Source: UBA3305 sp002373555 (GTDB taxonomy: Bacteria > Bacillota > Clostridia > Lachnospirales > Lachnospiraceae). From it: a stretch of DNA of 20,339 nucleotides. Positions 6,793-13,560 of this stretch are shown here, in pieces. The stretch is from NCBI GenBank assembly GCA_946612455.1, contig CAMOER010000042.1:1-20339 (forward strand), written 5' to 3'. The notes under the pieces were generated by a model, which saw nothing but the letters and a program-made list of their open reading frames with translations, was not told where the DNA came from and made no database searches. Position numbers and translations under genes: made by a program. Positions within the stretch are counted from its first letter, which is position 1. Each line of letters begins with the position of its first letter.

Positions 6793-7683
6793 ATGGCATG
6801 GAGTGAAAAGCGTTACGAAGAACTGGTGGAGATCCTGAACAGCACGAAGAGACCGCCGGATGAGTATCCGGATGAGATCAAGGCTTACAACGATCTGGCC
6901 GATTATCAGGATGTGGAAAGAGAGGCGGGCGGCCATCCCTACCATCTGTATGTCAGACAGGCGAAAAACCGTACGGAGAATGCGCCGCTCTACATCTATC
7001 TGCACGGCGGCGGCTGGGCTGTCGGACATGCGGAATGCGACGACTTCTATGCGGGATTCATGGCGGATCAGATCAAAGGAACCGTGATCGATGTCGATTA
7101 TACGACTTCCTTCTATGCGGATATCCATGTCATGTATGCGCAGACCAGAGATGCGGTCGAATATGCAGTGGAGAACGCCGCTGCGCTCGGCTGCGATCCG
7201 GCCCGCATCGTGATCGGCGGTTTCAGTGCCGGCGGCCATCTGACCGCAGGAGTCCTGATCAAACTGCTGGAAGAAGGAAAATGCCCGTTTGCCGGCGTGA
7301 TCCTGGCGTACTCCCCGCTCGATCTTCGTCCGAAGGCTGCCCAGGCGCCTGCAACGCCCCGTGACGAAGCCATGCAGGTCAGAGGCGCAGCTTACGAGGA
7401 ACTGGCGCTGCGCGGAAACGATGCGATCCGGTATGATCATATCGTAAGCCCGCTGCTCACAGCAAAGCAGCTGCTGCAGAAGCTGCCCAGAATGATGGTC
7501 ATTTCCGCTCAGCTCTGTGAGTTCAAGGAACAGGATGAAGAATTTGCCGCGATGATCTCCCGGATCGGCGTGGAGACCACTTCCTGCAGATTCATGCGCT
7601 CCGCGCACGGATTTATGCCGCATTTCCGTCAGGAATGGAAGGAAGCATCGCTCCGGACCGCAAGATTCATCAGGAGCTGCTGA
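6793..7683 (+). CDS. HSL-family alpha/beta hydrolase (esterase/lipase)
   Basis: A 296-residue cytoplasmic carboxylester hydrolase of the hormone-sensitive-lipase family. The oxyanion-hole motif HGGGW is at 71-75 and the nucleophile elbow GFSAGG has Ser145. The likely catalytic His272 is in SAHGF. The acid position, usually Asp in a DPLRDE-like segment, is hard to place here: the region reads QLCEFKEQDEE, so Glu243 or Asp248 may serve. The start ATG 6793 follows a strong AAGGAGGAG site. The gene follows the repeat-rich 404-bp gap and ends before a clear terminator, so it is probably a single-gene unit. The physiological ester is unknown. Confidence 0.85.
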   Translation: MAWSEKRYEELVEILNSTKRPPDEYPDEIKAYNDLADYQDVEREAGGHPYHLYVRQAKNRTENAPLYIYLHGGGWAVGHAECDDFYAGFMADQIKGTVIDVDYTTSFYADIHVMYAQTRDAVEYAVENAAALGCDPARIVIGGFSAGGHLTAGVLIKLLEEGKCPFAGVILAYSPLDLRPKAAQAPATPRDEAMQVRGAAYEELALRGNDAIRYDHIVSPLLTAKQLLQKLPRMMVISAQLCEFKEQDEEFAAMISRIGVETTSCRFMRSAHGFMPHFRQEWKEASLRTARFIRSC

Positions 7684-7700
7684 TAGAGAACGAATACGGA

Positions 7701-7727
7701 TGAGCCGGAGAGATCCGGCTCATTTTT
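7701..7727 (+). terminator. Intrinsic terminator after the HSL-type hydrolase
   Basis: A perfect 9-bp stem, TGAGCCGGA (7701-7709) with TCCGGCTCA (7714-7722), encloses a GAGA loop and is followed by TTTTT. It lies 18 bases after the hydrolase stop. Confidence 0.85.
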
Positions 7728-7734
7728 CAGTGCA

Positions 7735-7797
7735 GTGAAAATGCTTGCTTGCAAAAGCATTTTCACAAACGTCGATGAAAGAACACAGTTCTTTCAT
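7735..7797. repeat. Two consecutive perfect hairpins, candidate dispersed intergenic repeat
   Basis: GTGAAAATGCTT (7735-7746) pairs perfectly with AAGCATTTTCAC (7755-7766), and 8 bases later ATGAAAGAAC (7775-7784) pairs perfectly with GTTCTTTCAT (7788-7797). Neither is followed by a U tract, and a good terminator already precedes them. They may be a REP-like dispersed element or RNA-stabilising structure upstream of the MATE gene. Confidence 0.7.
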
Positions 7798-7904
7798 ACT
7801 TCTATCCGGCATTGCACGGAGCCGGAGCCGGAGCAGTCTGCTTGCGCAAACTTGTATTTTGTGGTATTGTACCCCGCGAATAAACCTGTATGGAGCAAAC
7901 GGAA

Positions 7905-9257
7905 ATGACATATCAGGAAGACAAAGGAAAGTTCTACCGGCGGCTGCTCATCCTGGCTTCGCCGATCATCCTGCAGCAGCTGATGCTGGCCCTGGTCGCC
8001 GCATGCGACGCGATGATGCTCGGGCGGGTGGCGCAGGAGCAGATGGCGGCGGTATCACTGGCTTCCCAGGTACAGTTCGTCCAGAACATGTTCCTGTTCT
8101 CGATCACGGCGGCCGGCACCATACTCGGCGCGCAGTATTACGGAAAAGGCGATCTCGTCACGATCGAAGAACTGTTCCGCCTGATCCTCCGGTGGAGCAT
8201 CCTTCTGTCGCTTGTTTTCTTCCTGGCATGTGAGCTGTGCCCGGAGATGCTGATGCGGATCTTTGCGCATGATGAGATCATGATCTCGATCGGCAGCGGG
8301 TATCTTCGCATCGCCGGCTGGTCTTATCTGATGACCGGCATTTCGCAGTGCTATCTGGCGATCATGAAGGTAACGGATCACGTCACGCCGGGAGCGATGA
8401 TCAGCTCTTCGGCGGTGGTTCTCAATATCGTGTTCAATGCGATCTTTATCTTCGGTCTGCTGGGGGCACCGAAAATGCATGCAGACGGTGCAGCCCTCGC
8501 GACCACGATCGCCCGCCTGATCGAACTCGGACTCTGCATCGGTTTTTCTTTCGGGAAAGGCTATATCCGCCCGTCCTGGCACAGGATCTTTTCCGGCCGG
8601 AGGGAGCTGCATCAGGATTTTGTGCGTCAGTGCCTGCCGCTGCTGGGCGGGGGACTGCTGTGGGGCGTCGGCTTTACTTCCTATACGGCGATTATGGGCC
8701 ATCTGGGCGTGGATGCAGCCGCGGCCAATTCTGTCTCTGCAGTCGTGCGTGACCTGATCTGCTGCGCCTGCAACGGCGTCGGCAATGCAGCTGCGATCAT
8801 GGTCGGCAACGAACTCGGGGCCGGGAAGCTGGAAGCCGGGAAGGAAGTCGGGCTGCGGCTCCGGAACCTGTCCTGGTGGGTCGGCTTCGGGTCGATGGGC
8901 GTGATCCTGGCGCTCACGCCGCTGGTGGTCCGGATGGTGATCCTGTCGGATCAGGCGCGCAATTACCTGACAGGCATGATGGTGATCATGTCGGTATACA
9001 TGGTCGGCCGGTGCGTCAACACCATCTGCATCAACGGCGTGCTGGATGGCGGCGGCGATACGATCTTTGATATGTACAGTCTGGCCGTCTGCATGTGGGG
9101 GATCGCGATCCCGACGGCGGTCTGCGGTGCATTTCTGTTTCACTGGCATGTTCTTGCGGTCTATGCATGCACCTGTCTGGATGAGGTGGGAAAGCTGCCG
9201 TGGGTGATGTACAGGATCAAAAAGTATAAATGGGTGAAGAACCTGACGAGAGATTAA
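7905..9257 (+). CDS. MATE-family efflux transporter
   Basis: A 450-residue integral membrane protein of the MATE (multidrug and toxic compound extrusion) family, which exports organic cations or drugs in exchange for Na+ or H+. About twelve hydrophobic segments are spread over two homologous halves, beginning with ILASPIILQQLMLALVAACDAMMLG and including the typical AQYYGKGD loop and a GNELGAGKLEAG counterpart in the second half. I prefer ATG 7905 to the in-frame ATG 7890, because GGAG at 7892-7895 lies 9 bases before 7905 and would be the ribosome binding site. The gene follows two hairpins. The acetyltransferase gene begins 40 bases after its stop with no terminator, so they may share a transcript. 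The substrate is not predictable. Confidence 0.9.
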   Translation: MTYQEDKGKFYRRLLILASPIILQQLMLALVAACDAMMLGRVAQEQMAAVSLASQVQFVQNMFLFSITAAGTILGAQYYGKGDLVTIEELFRLILRWSILLSLVFFLACELCPEMLMRIFAHDEIMISIGSGYLRIAGWSYLMTGISQCYLAIMKVTDHVTPGAMISSSAVVLNIVFNAIFIFGLLGAPKMHADGAALATTIARLIELGLCIGFSFGKGYIRPSWHRIFSGRRELHQDFVRQCLPLLGGGLLWGVGFTSYTAIMGHLGVDAAAANSVSAVVRDLICCACNGVGNAAAIMVGNELGAGKLEAGKEVGLRLRNLSWWVGFGSMGVILALTPLVVRMVILSDQARNYLTGMMVIMSVYMVGRCVNTICINGVLDGGGDTIFDMYSLAVCMWGIAIPTAVCGAFLFHWHVLAVYACTCLDEVGKLPWVMYRIKKYKWVKNLTRD

Positions 9258-9297
9258 AGGACAGTAAGGTTACCGAATCATTGGGAGAAATGAGATC

Positions 9298-10059
9298 ATG
9301 ACTGAAAAAGAATTGAATGAGATATACGGTTCCGGAAAGATCATTCCGGCAGAAGCGGCAAGAGAATCCCACGTGCAGTCGATCAACACGCAGCGCATTA
9401 CGATGGAAATGAACACGAAATTCCATACGCCGGAGGAACTGAACACGCTTTTCTCGGAGCTGACCGGGAAGACCGTGACGGACATCAGCATCTTCCCGCC
9501 GTTTTATACGGATTACGGCAGAAATATTACTGTCGGGCATAACGTATTCCTGAATTCCGGCGTGTGCATGCAGGACCAGGGCGGCATCACGATCGGCGAC
9601 GGCACGCTGATCGGCCATCATGTCGTGCTGGCGACGCTGAACCACAACCCGGATCCGGCCCGCAGGGGAGAGCTGTACGGAAGTCCGATCACGATCGGGA
9701 AGAATGTCTGGATCGGCGCGAATGCCACGATCCTTTCGGGCGTGACGATCGGCGACGGCGCGATCGTGGCGGCGGGAGCCGTGGTGACAAAGGATGTCGG
9801 TGCGCGAACGGTCGTCGGCGGTGTGCCGGCAAAGGTCATTAAGATCCTGCGGGAATATGATCACGAAAAGGAGAATGCGGAAGCCGGAGCGGCGGCCGGT
9901 CAGGCGGGGGCCGCTGACATTCCCGGCGGAGATGATGTCGTGGCAAAGCAGATCGCCTGCGAGATGCTGCTGCGCGGGCAGCCGGTCGATTATGTGCATG
10001 CCGCGACCGGCATTTCCAAAAAGGTGCTGGAAGAGCTGAAAGAGCAGATCGCGGACTGA
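9298..10059 (+). CDS. Hexapeptide-repeat sugar O-acetyltransferase with C-terminal helical tail
   Basis: Residues 1-185 are a maltose/galactoside O-acetyltransferase-type protein (left-handed beta-helix), which transfers acetyl from acetyl-CoA to a sugar or related hydroxyl. The N-terminal helical part is followed by hexapeptide repeats such as ITIGDGTLIG, ITIGKNVWIG and VTIGDGAIV, and by the usual VVGGVPAKVIK end. The catalytic histidine is His115 in TLNHNPD. Unusually, about 65 residues follow: an Ala/Gly-rich linker (about 194-210), then a helical module (about 213-253) with the pattern AKQIACEMLLRG...ATGISKKVLEEL. This resembles the short helical repeats at the C-terminus of Rpn/PD-(D/E)XK-type proteins. 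The start ATG 9298 follows GGGAG at 9283-9287. It lies 40 bases after the MATE gene. Confidence 0.85.
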   Translation: MTEKELNEIYGSGKIIPAEAARESHVQSINTQRITMEMNTKFHTPEELNTLFSELTGKTVTDISIFPPFYTDYGRNITVGHNVFLNSGVCMQDQGGITIGDGTLIGHHVVLATLNHNPDPARRGELYGSPITIGKNVWIGANATILSGVTIGDGAIVAAGAVVTKDVGARTVVGGVPAKVIKILREYDHEKENAEAGAAAGQAGAADIPGGDDVVAKQIACEMLLRGQPVDYVHAATGISKKVLEELKEQIAD

Positions 10060-10163
10060 GCAGGATACCGGAAATCATCTGTAAACTCCTGTCATCCGGG
10101 GACGTGCCTGCGTTGTCTTCGCTCCGGAACAGACGGTGTTACGGAAACAGAGGCGGATCCTCC

Positions 10164-10192
10164 TTGATTAAATCCTCCGGATGCAGTAAAAT
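10164..10192 (+). promoter_or_regulatory. Sigma-A type promoter of the FNT channel gene
   Basis: TTGATT (10164-10169) and TAAAAT (10187-10192) are separated by exactly 17 bases. The hexamers match the consensus at four and five of six positions. They lie about 30 bases before the start codon, leaving a short leader with a full AGGAGGTGA ribosome binding site at 10209-10217. Confidence 0.65.
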
Positions 10193-10222
10193 GACATTAA
10201 TTATGTTCAGGAGGTGACAGCC

Positions 10223-10990
10223 GTGAGCGGAGTCAATTCTCCCGCGGAAATCGCGGAAATATGGATCGGAAACGGCGTGAAAAAGGCCGGCCTTCCGGTA
10301 TGGAAGATGCTGCTGCTCGGCATTCTGGCCGGCGCCTATATCGGCTTCGGCGCCTATGTCTTTATTCTGGCGACGGCCGCCGGCGGGGACGCATTTCAGA
10401 GCATGAGCGCGAAGCTCGTTGGCGCCGCATTGTTCCCGGTCGGCCTGATGATGGTCATCTTATGCGGTGCGGAGCTTTTTACGGGAAACAATCTGCTGAC
10501 GCTGGCGCTGATGGATAAAAAGATCACTGCCGGAAAGATGCTTACGAACTGGGTGGTCGTGTATATCGGCAATCTGATCGGCTCTGTGGTGCTGGCATTT
10601 CTGCTGGTGAAGAGCGGTCTGCTCGCGGATGCCGCGGCAGAAAGAGCCATGGCGGTGGCTGCCTCCAAGGTGTCCATTCCTTTTGCGGCGGCCGTGATCC
10701 GCGGCATTCTCTGCAATATTCTGGTCGTTCTGGCGTGCTGGCTGCAGGCCGGTGCGAAGGATCTGATCGGCAAGATCTTCGGGATCTGGTTCCCGATCAT
10801 GCTGTTCGTATTCGCGGGATTCGAGCACAGCGTTGCCAACATGACGTACATCCCGATGGGCATGTTCCTCGGCGCGGATGTGACGGTCGGCGCATTCCTT
10901 CTAGGGAATCTGCTGCCTGTTACGATCGGCAATCTGATCGGCGGTGCGGTCGTGGTACCGTTCGCTTATTATTACGTTTATAAGAAATAA
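10223..10990 (+). CDS. Formate/nitrite transporter family (FNT) channel
   Basis: A 255-residue inner-membrane protein with six predicted transmembrane segments, of the FocA/NirC family of pentameric channels that move small monovalent anions such as formate, nitrite or hydrosulfide. Both family signatures are present: ILCGAELFTGNN in the first half and RGILCNILVVLACW in the second. The start is GTG 10223; the in-frame GTG at 10214 lies inside the perfect AGGAGGTGA ribosome binding site (10209-10217) and is rejected. A good promoter lies just upstream. Formate is a plausible substrate in an anaerobe with a hydrogenase maturation set nearby, but the choice among anions is inference. It precedes an orphan response regulator by 64 bases. 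Confidence 0.9.
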   Translation: MSGVNSPAEIAEIWIGNGVKKAGLPVWKMLLLGILAGAYIGFGAYVFILATAAGGDAFQSMSAKLVGAALFPVGLMMVILCGAELFTGNNLLTLALMDKKITAGKMLTNWVVVYIGNLIGSVVLAFLLVKSGLLADAAAERAMAVAASKVSIPFAAAVIRGILCNILVVLACWLQAGAKDLIGKIFGIWFPIMLFVFAGFEHSVANMTYIPMGMFLGADVTVGAFLLGNLLPVTIGNLIGGAVVVPFAYYYVYKK

Positions 10991-11054
10991 TTGTATTTAT
11001 GCGGGGGCCGGACATGTCGGCCGGCAGTCTGAAGTTTGATGCAGGAGGATATAC

Positions 11055-11744
11055 ATGAGCAGAATTTTGATCGTGGAAGATGAAGAGAGCATCGCCGAGC
11101 TGGAAAAGGATTATCTGGAACTCTCGGGGTTTGAGGTGGAAATTGCGACCTCCGGCGACACCGGCCTGGATATGGCGCTGCACGGGGATTATGACATATT
11201 CATTCTGGATCTGATGCTGCCCGGCGTGGACGGCTTCGAGATCTGCAAGCAGATCCGCAAGGAGAAGGATACGCCGGTCCTGATGGTGTCGGCCAGGAAG
11301 GATGATATTGACAAGATCCGCGGGCTGGGGCTCGGTGCGGATGATTACATTACCAAGCCGTTCTCGCCCAGTGAGCTGGTCGCGAGAGTCAAGGCGCATC
11401 TGTCCCGCTATCAGAGGCTGGTGGGCAAGGACGTGCAGAAGAATGAAGTGATCGAGATCCGCGGCTTAAAGATCGACCGCACCGCAAGGCGCGTGTTCGT
11501 GGACGGCGTGGAGAAGAATTTCACGACGAAGGAATTCGATCTGCTGACTTTCCTGGCGTCCAATCCGAACCGGGTGTTCACGAAGGAGGAACTTTTCTCG
11601 AATATCTGGGATATGGAATCGCTTGGCGATATCGCCACGGTCACCGTGCATATCAAGAAGATCAGAGAGAAGATCGAACTGGATACCAGCAAGCCGCAGT
11701 ATATTGAGACGATCTGGGGCGTCGGCTACCGGTTTAAGATCTGA
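11055..11744 (+). CDS. OmpR/PhoB-family response regulator without adjacent kinase
   Basis: A 229-residue two-component response regulator. The receiver domain (1-120) has the acidic pair Glu8-Asp9 in VEDEES, the phospho-acceptor Asp52 in ILDLMLPG, Ser79 in MVSAR and Lys101 in YITKPFSP, all intact. The C-terminal winged helix (about 130-229) has the OmpR pattern LLTFLASNPNRVFTKEEL and ends TIWGVGYRFKI. AGGAGG upstream gives a strong ribosome binding site. No histidine kinase follows; the next gene encodes a secreted hydrolase, and the channel gene lies just upstream. A short GC-rich hairpin without U tract lies in the 64-base gap before it, so read-through from the channel promoter is possible. 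Its partner kinase must be encoded elsewhere or be lost. Confidence 0.92.
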   Translation: MSRILIVEDEESIAELEKDYLELSGFEVEIATSGDTGLDMALHGDYDIFILDLMLPGVDGFEICKQIRKEKDTPVLMVSARKDDIDKIRGLGLGADDYITKPFSPSELVARVKAHLSRYQRLVGKDVQKNEVIEIRGLKIDRTARRVFVDGVEKNFTTKEFDLLTFLASNPNRVFTKEELFSNIWDMESLGDIATVTVHIKKIREKIELDTSKPQYIETIWGVGYRFKI

Positions 11745-11748
11745 CGAA

Positions 11749-11794
11749 CAGTCCGGGGACGGCGGCTTACGGGCTTCCTTCCCGGACTGCTTTC
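11749..11794 (+). terminator. Long-loop hairpin after the response regulator
   Basis: CAGTCCGGG (11749-11757) pairs perfectly with CCCGGACTG (11781-11789) across a 23-base loop, followed by CTTTCT. The U tract is poor, so termination would be partial at best. Confidence 0.4.
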
Positions 11795-11811
11795 TAAGAG
11801 GGAGGGAGAAA

Positions 11812-12885
11812 ATGCGAAAACAAGAGAAAATGACACTGGCGGCAGCCTGTACATGGATGCTCGTGATCATGGTCCTGCTGATTACTGCGTTTCCGGCTGG
11901 TGTTTTGGCAAAGAAAAAAGTCACATGCCTGTTCATCGGCAACAGTGTTTCCTACTATAATAATATGCCCGAGATGTACGGGAAAATCGCTTCCGAAGCG
12001 ACCGGAAAAGACGTGAGCGTAACGACGCTGATGGCGCCGGAAAAAGGTCCGCATGCCTTTTCCTTCAATGTAGCGGCAGTTGTTCATTCAAAGGGAAACT
12101 ACAGTAAGCTGAAAAGAAAAGAACTGTACTATACGGACCGGAATGCTTTTGACAAAAAACTGTTTGACGCTTACAGGAAGATCCTGCTGACTAAGAATGG
12201 CAAAGTCAGGCATTACGATTATATCATCCTGCAGGATCACGGCCGGCAGCATTCATATCCCCACAGCAGGATGGGCATCCTGAATCTGGTGAAATGCCTG
12301 TCTGATAAAAAAACCACCGTGGTCATATTTATGCCGAATTATCACATAACGCCTCAAAAGGACCTTGATACACAAAAAAAACGTCAGGCGAAGGATGACC
12401 GGATCGTCACAAAGATTATGAAGGATCTGGAGAAATCCGGCCTGAAATACAAAAAGGCGGTCGCGGCGCGTTCCGGCAGGGCATTTTACAATTATGTTTA
12501 TACATACGGCTTTCATTATGCCTCCCGCTTATCGCCAAAGGATTATAAACTGTATAAGAAGAACGATAAATATCTGTGTGATCTTGTCATTCATGATGAA
12601 ATGCACTCCACCCAGCTGGGGGCATATCTTCATGCGGCGACGATCTATTCCGCGATCTATGGAAAAAGTGCTGCGGATACGGTAAAAAAATACAGGGCGG
12701 TATCCACATTCAGGCTTCCGGTTCTTCACAGACATGCAGCAGGAACAAATGACGCGATGCAGAACGGTCCCTTCCGCAGCAAAAAGATCCTGAAAAAGAT
12801 CTGCTTTATTGCTGATCAGACGCAGAACCATGGCATGAATATTACGTCACGTTCCGAGGCGAAGAAATGGAAGCACCTCCGGTGA
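11812..12885 (+). CDS. Secreted SGNH/GDSL-like hydrolase (DUF4886-like)
   Basis: A 357-residue protein with an N-terminal signal peptide (positive start, hydrophobic stretch at about 14-30, likely cleavage after GVLA at 33). The mature part resembles SGNH hydrolases: FIGNSVSYY with candidate nucleophile Ser45, DYIILQDHG at 136-144 in the place of block III, and HDEMHSTQLGAYL with the Asp262/His265 pair of block V. Such enzymes remove acyl groups from carbohydrates or other substrates outside the cell; the substrate is unknown. The C-terminus is basic. The start ATG 11812 follows GGAGGGAG. Its codons are richer in AAA and other A/T-ending triplets than its neighbours, suggesting recent transfer. 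It lies between an orphan regulator and a DNA repair gene. Confidence 0.75.
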   Translation: MRKQEKMTLAAACTWMLVIMVLLITAFPAGVLAKKKVTCLFIGNSVSYYNNMPEMYGKIASEATGKDVSVTTLMAPEKGPHAFSFNVAAVVHSKGNYSKLKRKELYYTDRNAFDKKLFDAYRKILLTKNGKVRHYDYIILQDHGRQHSYPHSRMGILNLVKCLSDKKTTVVIFMPNYHITPQKDLDTQKKRQAKDDRIVTKIMKDLEKSGLKYKKAVAARSGRAFYNYVYTYGFHYASRLSPKDYKLYKKNDKYLCDLVIHDEMHSTQLGAYLHAATIYSAIYGKSAADTVKKYRAVSTFRLPVLHRHAAGTNDAMQNGPFRSKKILKKICFIADQTQNHGMNITSRSEAKKWKHLR

Positions 12886-12894
12886 GATACGAAT

Positions 12895-13404
12895 ATGAAC
12901 TACGAACACATCATCCATCCAATCCCGCCGTTTTATGACGGGCAATCCCGGATCCTCGTTCTCGGAAGCTTTCCTTCCGTCAAGACCAGGGAGAGCGGCT
13001 TCTTCTACGGGCATCCGCAGAACCGTTTCTGGAAGCTGATGGCGGCGCTTTTCGGCGAGGCAGAGATCCCGGAGACGGTTCCGGAAAAGCAGGCATTTGC
13101 GGCACGCAATCATATCGCACTGTGGGATTCGATTCATGCCTGTGATATCATCGGTTCCAGCGACAGCTCGATCAGAAACGTGATCCCGAACGATATCCGC
13201 GTCATCCTGGAAGCCGCCGATATCCGGATGATCGTAACGAACGGAAAGAAATCCCATGAGATCTACCGGAAGTATTGCATGGAGCAGACCGGCAGAGAGG
13301 ATGTCTGCCTGCCGTCCACTTCGCCGGCGAATGCCGCCTGGACGATGGAGAAGCTGATCGGCGCCTGGAGCGTGATCCGGCAGTTCTCCGGGGAGCAGAA
13401 ATAA
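12895..13404 (+). CDS. Hypoxanthine-DNA glycosylase, UDG superfamily family 6
   Basis: A 169-residue base-excision repair enzyme that removes hypoxanthine (deaminated adenine) from DNA. It carries the family-6 signatures: LVLGSFPSVKTRESGFFYGHPQNRFW, with GSFPS at 24-28 and HPQNRFW at 40-46 (Asn43 is the candidate catalytic residue), a helical segment LWDSIHACD (77-85), and LPSTSPANA (139-147) near the C-terminus. The size is typical. ATG 12895 lies 9 bases after the hydrolase stop, with a weak GGTGAG at 12881-12886, so translation may be coupled to the upstream gene. After its stop a GC-rich hairpin without U tract precedes the promoter of the next gene. Confidence 0.88.
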   Translation: MNYEHIIHPIPPFYDGQSRILVLGSFPSVKTRESGFFYGHPQNRFWKLMAALFGEAEIPETVPEKQAFAARNHIALWDSIHACDIIGSSDSSIRNVIPNDIRVILEAADIRMIVTNGKKSHEIYRKYCMEQTGREDVCLPSTSPANAAWTMEKLIGAWSVIRQFSGEQK

Positions 13405-13448
13405 GTACAGGTCACAGGGCGGCGCCGGCCGCCTCGTGTGCGATCCGG

Positions 13449-13477
13449 TTGCATTTTCTGTAAGAATGTGGTATATA
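13449..13477 (+). promoter_or_regulatory. Probable promoter of the His-rich G3E GTPase gene
   Basis: TTGCAT (13449-13454) and TATATA (13472-13477) are separated by 17 bases; a shifted TATAAA at 13474-13479 is also possible. The hexamers lie about 85 bases before the start codon, leaving a leader that contains a hairpin. No Zur-like operator was recognised. Confidence 0.5.
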
Positions 13478-13494
13478 AAGTGTCGATAAAAGGC

Positions 13495-13520
13495 GGGACC
13501 CGGACGGGTTCCTTCATTTT
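13495..13520 (+). promoter_or_regulatory. Terminator-like hairpin in the leader of the His-rich GTPase
   Basis: GGGACCC (13495-13501) pairs with GGGTTCC (13506-13512), with one G-U pair and a GGAC loop, and is followed by TTCATTTT. It lies between the probable promoter and the ribosome binding site, so it could act as a weak attenuator. No riboswitch class was recognised. Confidence 0.4.
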
Positions 13521-13560
13521 GGTTAGAAAGATGGATAAATTCAATGAGGAGGCGGTATTT

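Noticed and set aside
7830..7875. Promoter for the MATE gene (TTGCGC, 17 bases, TATTGT)
   Set aside because: The -35 matches only three of six positions; too weak to list as a feature.
13438..13560. Longer N-terminus for the His-rich GTPase (start at 13438)
   Set aside because: It would include the promoter and leader hairpin; the G3E family begins directly with the segment after ATG 13561.
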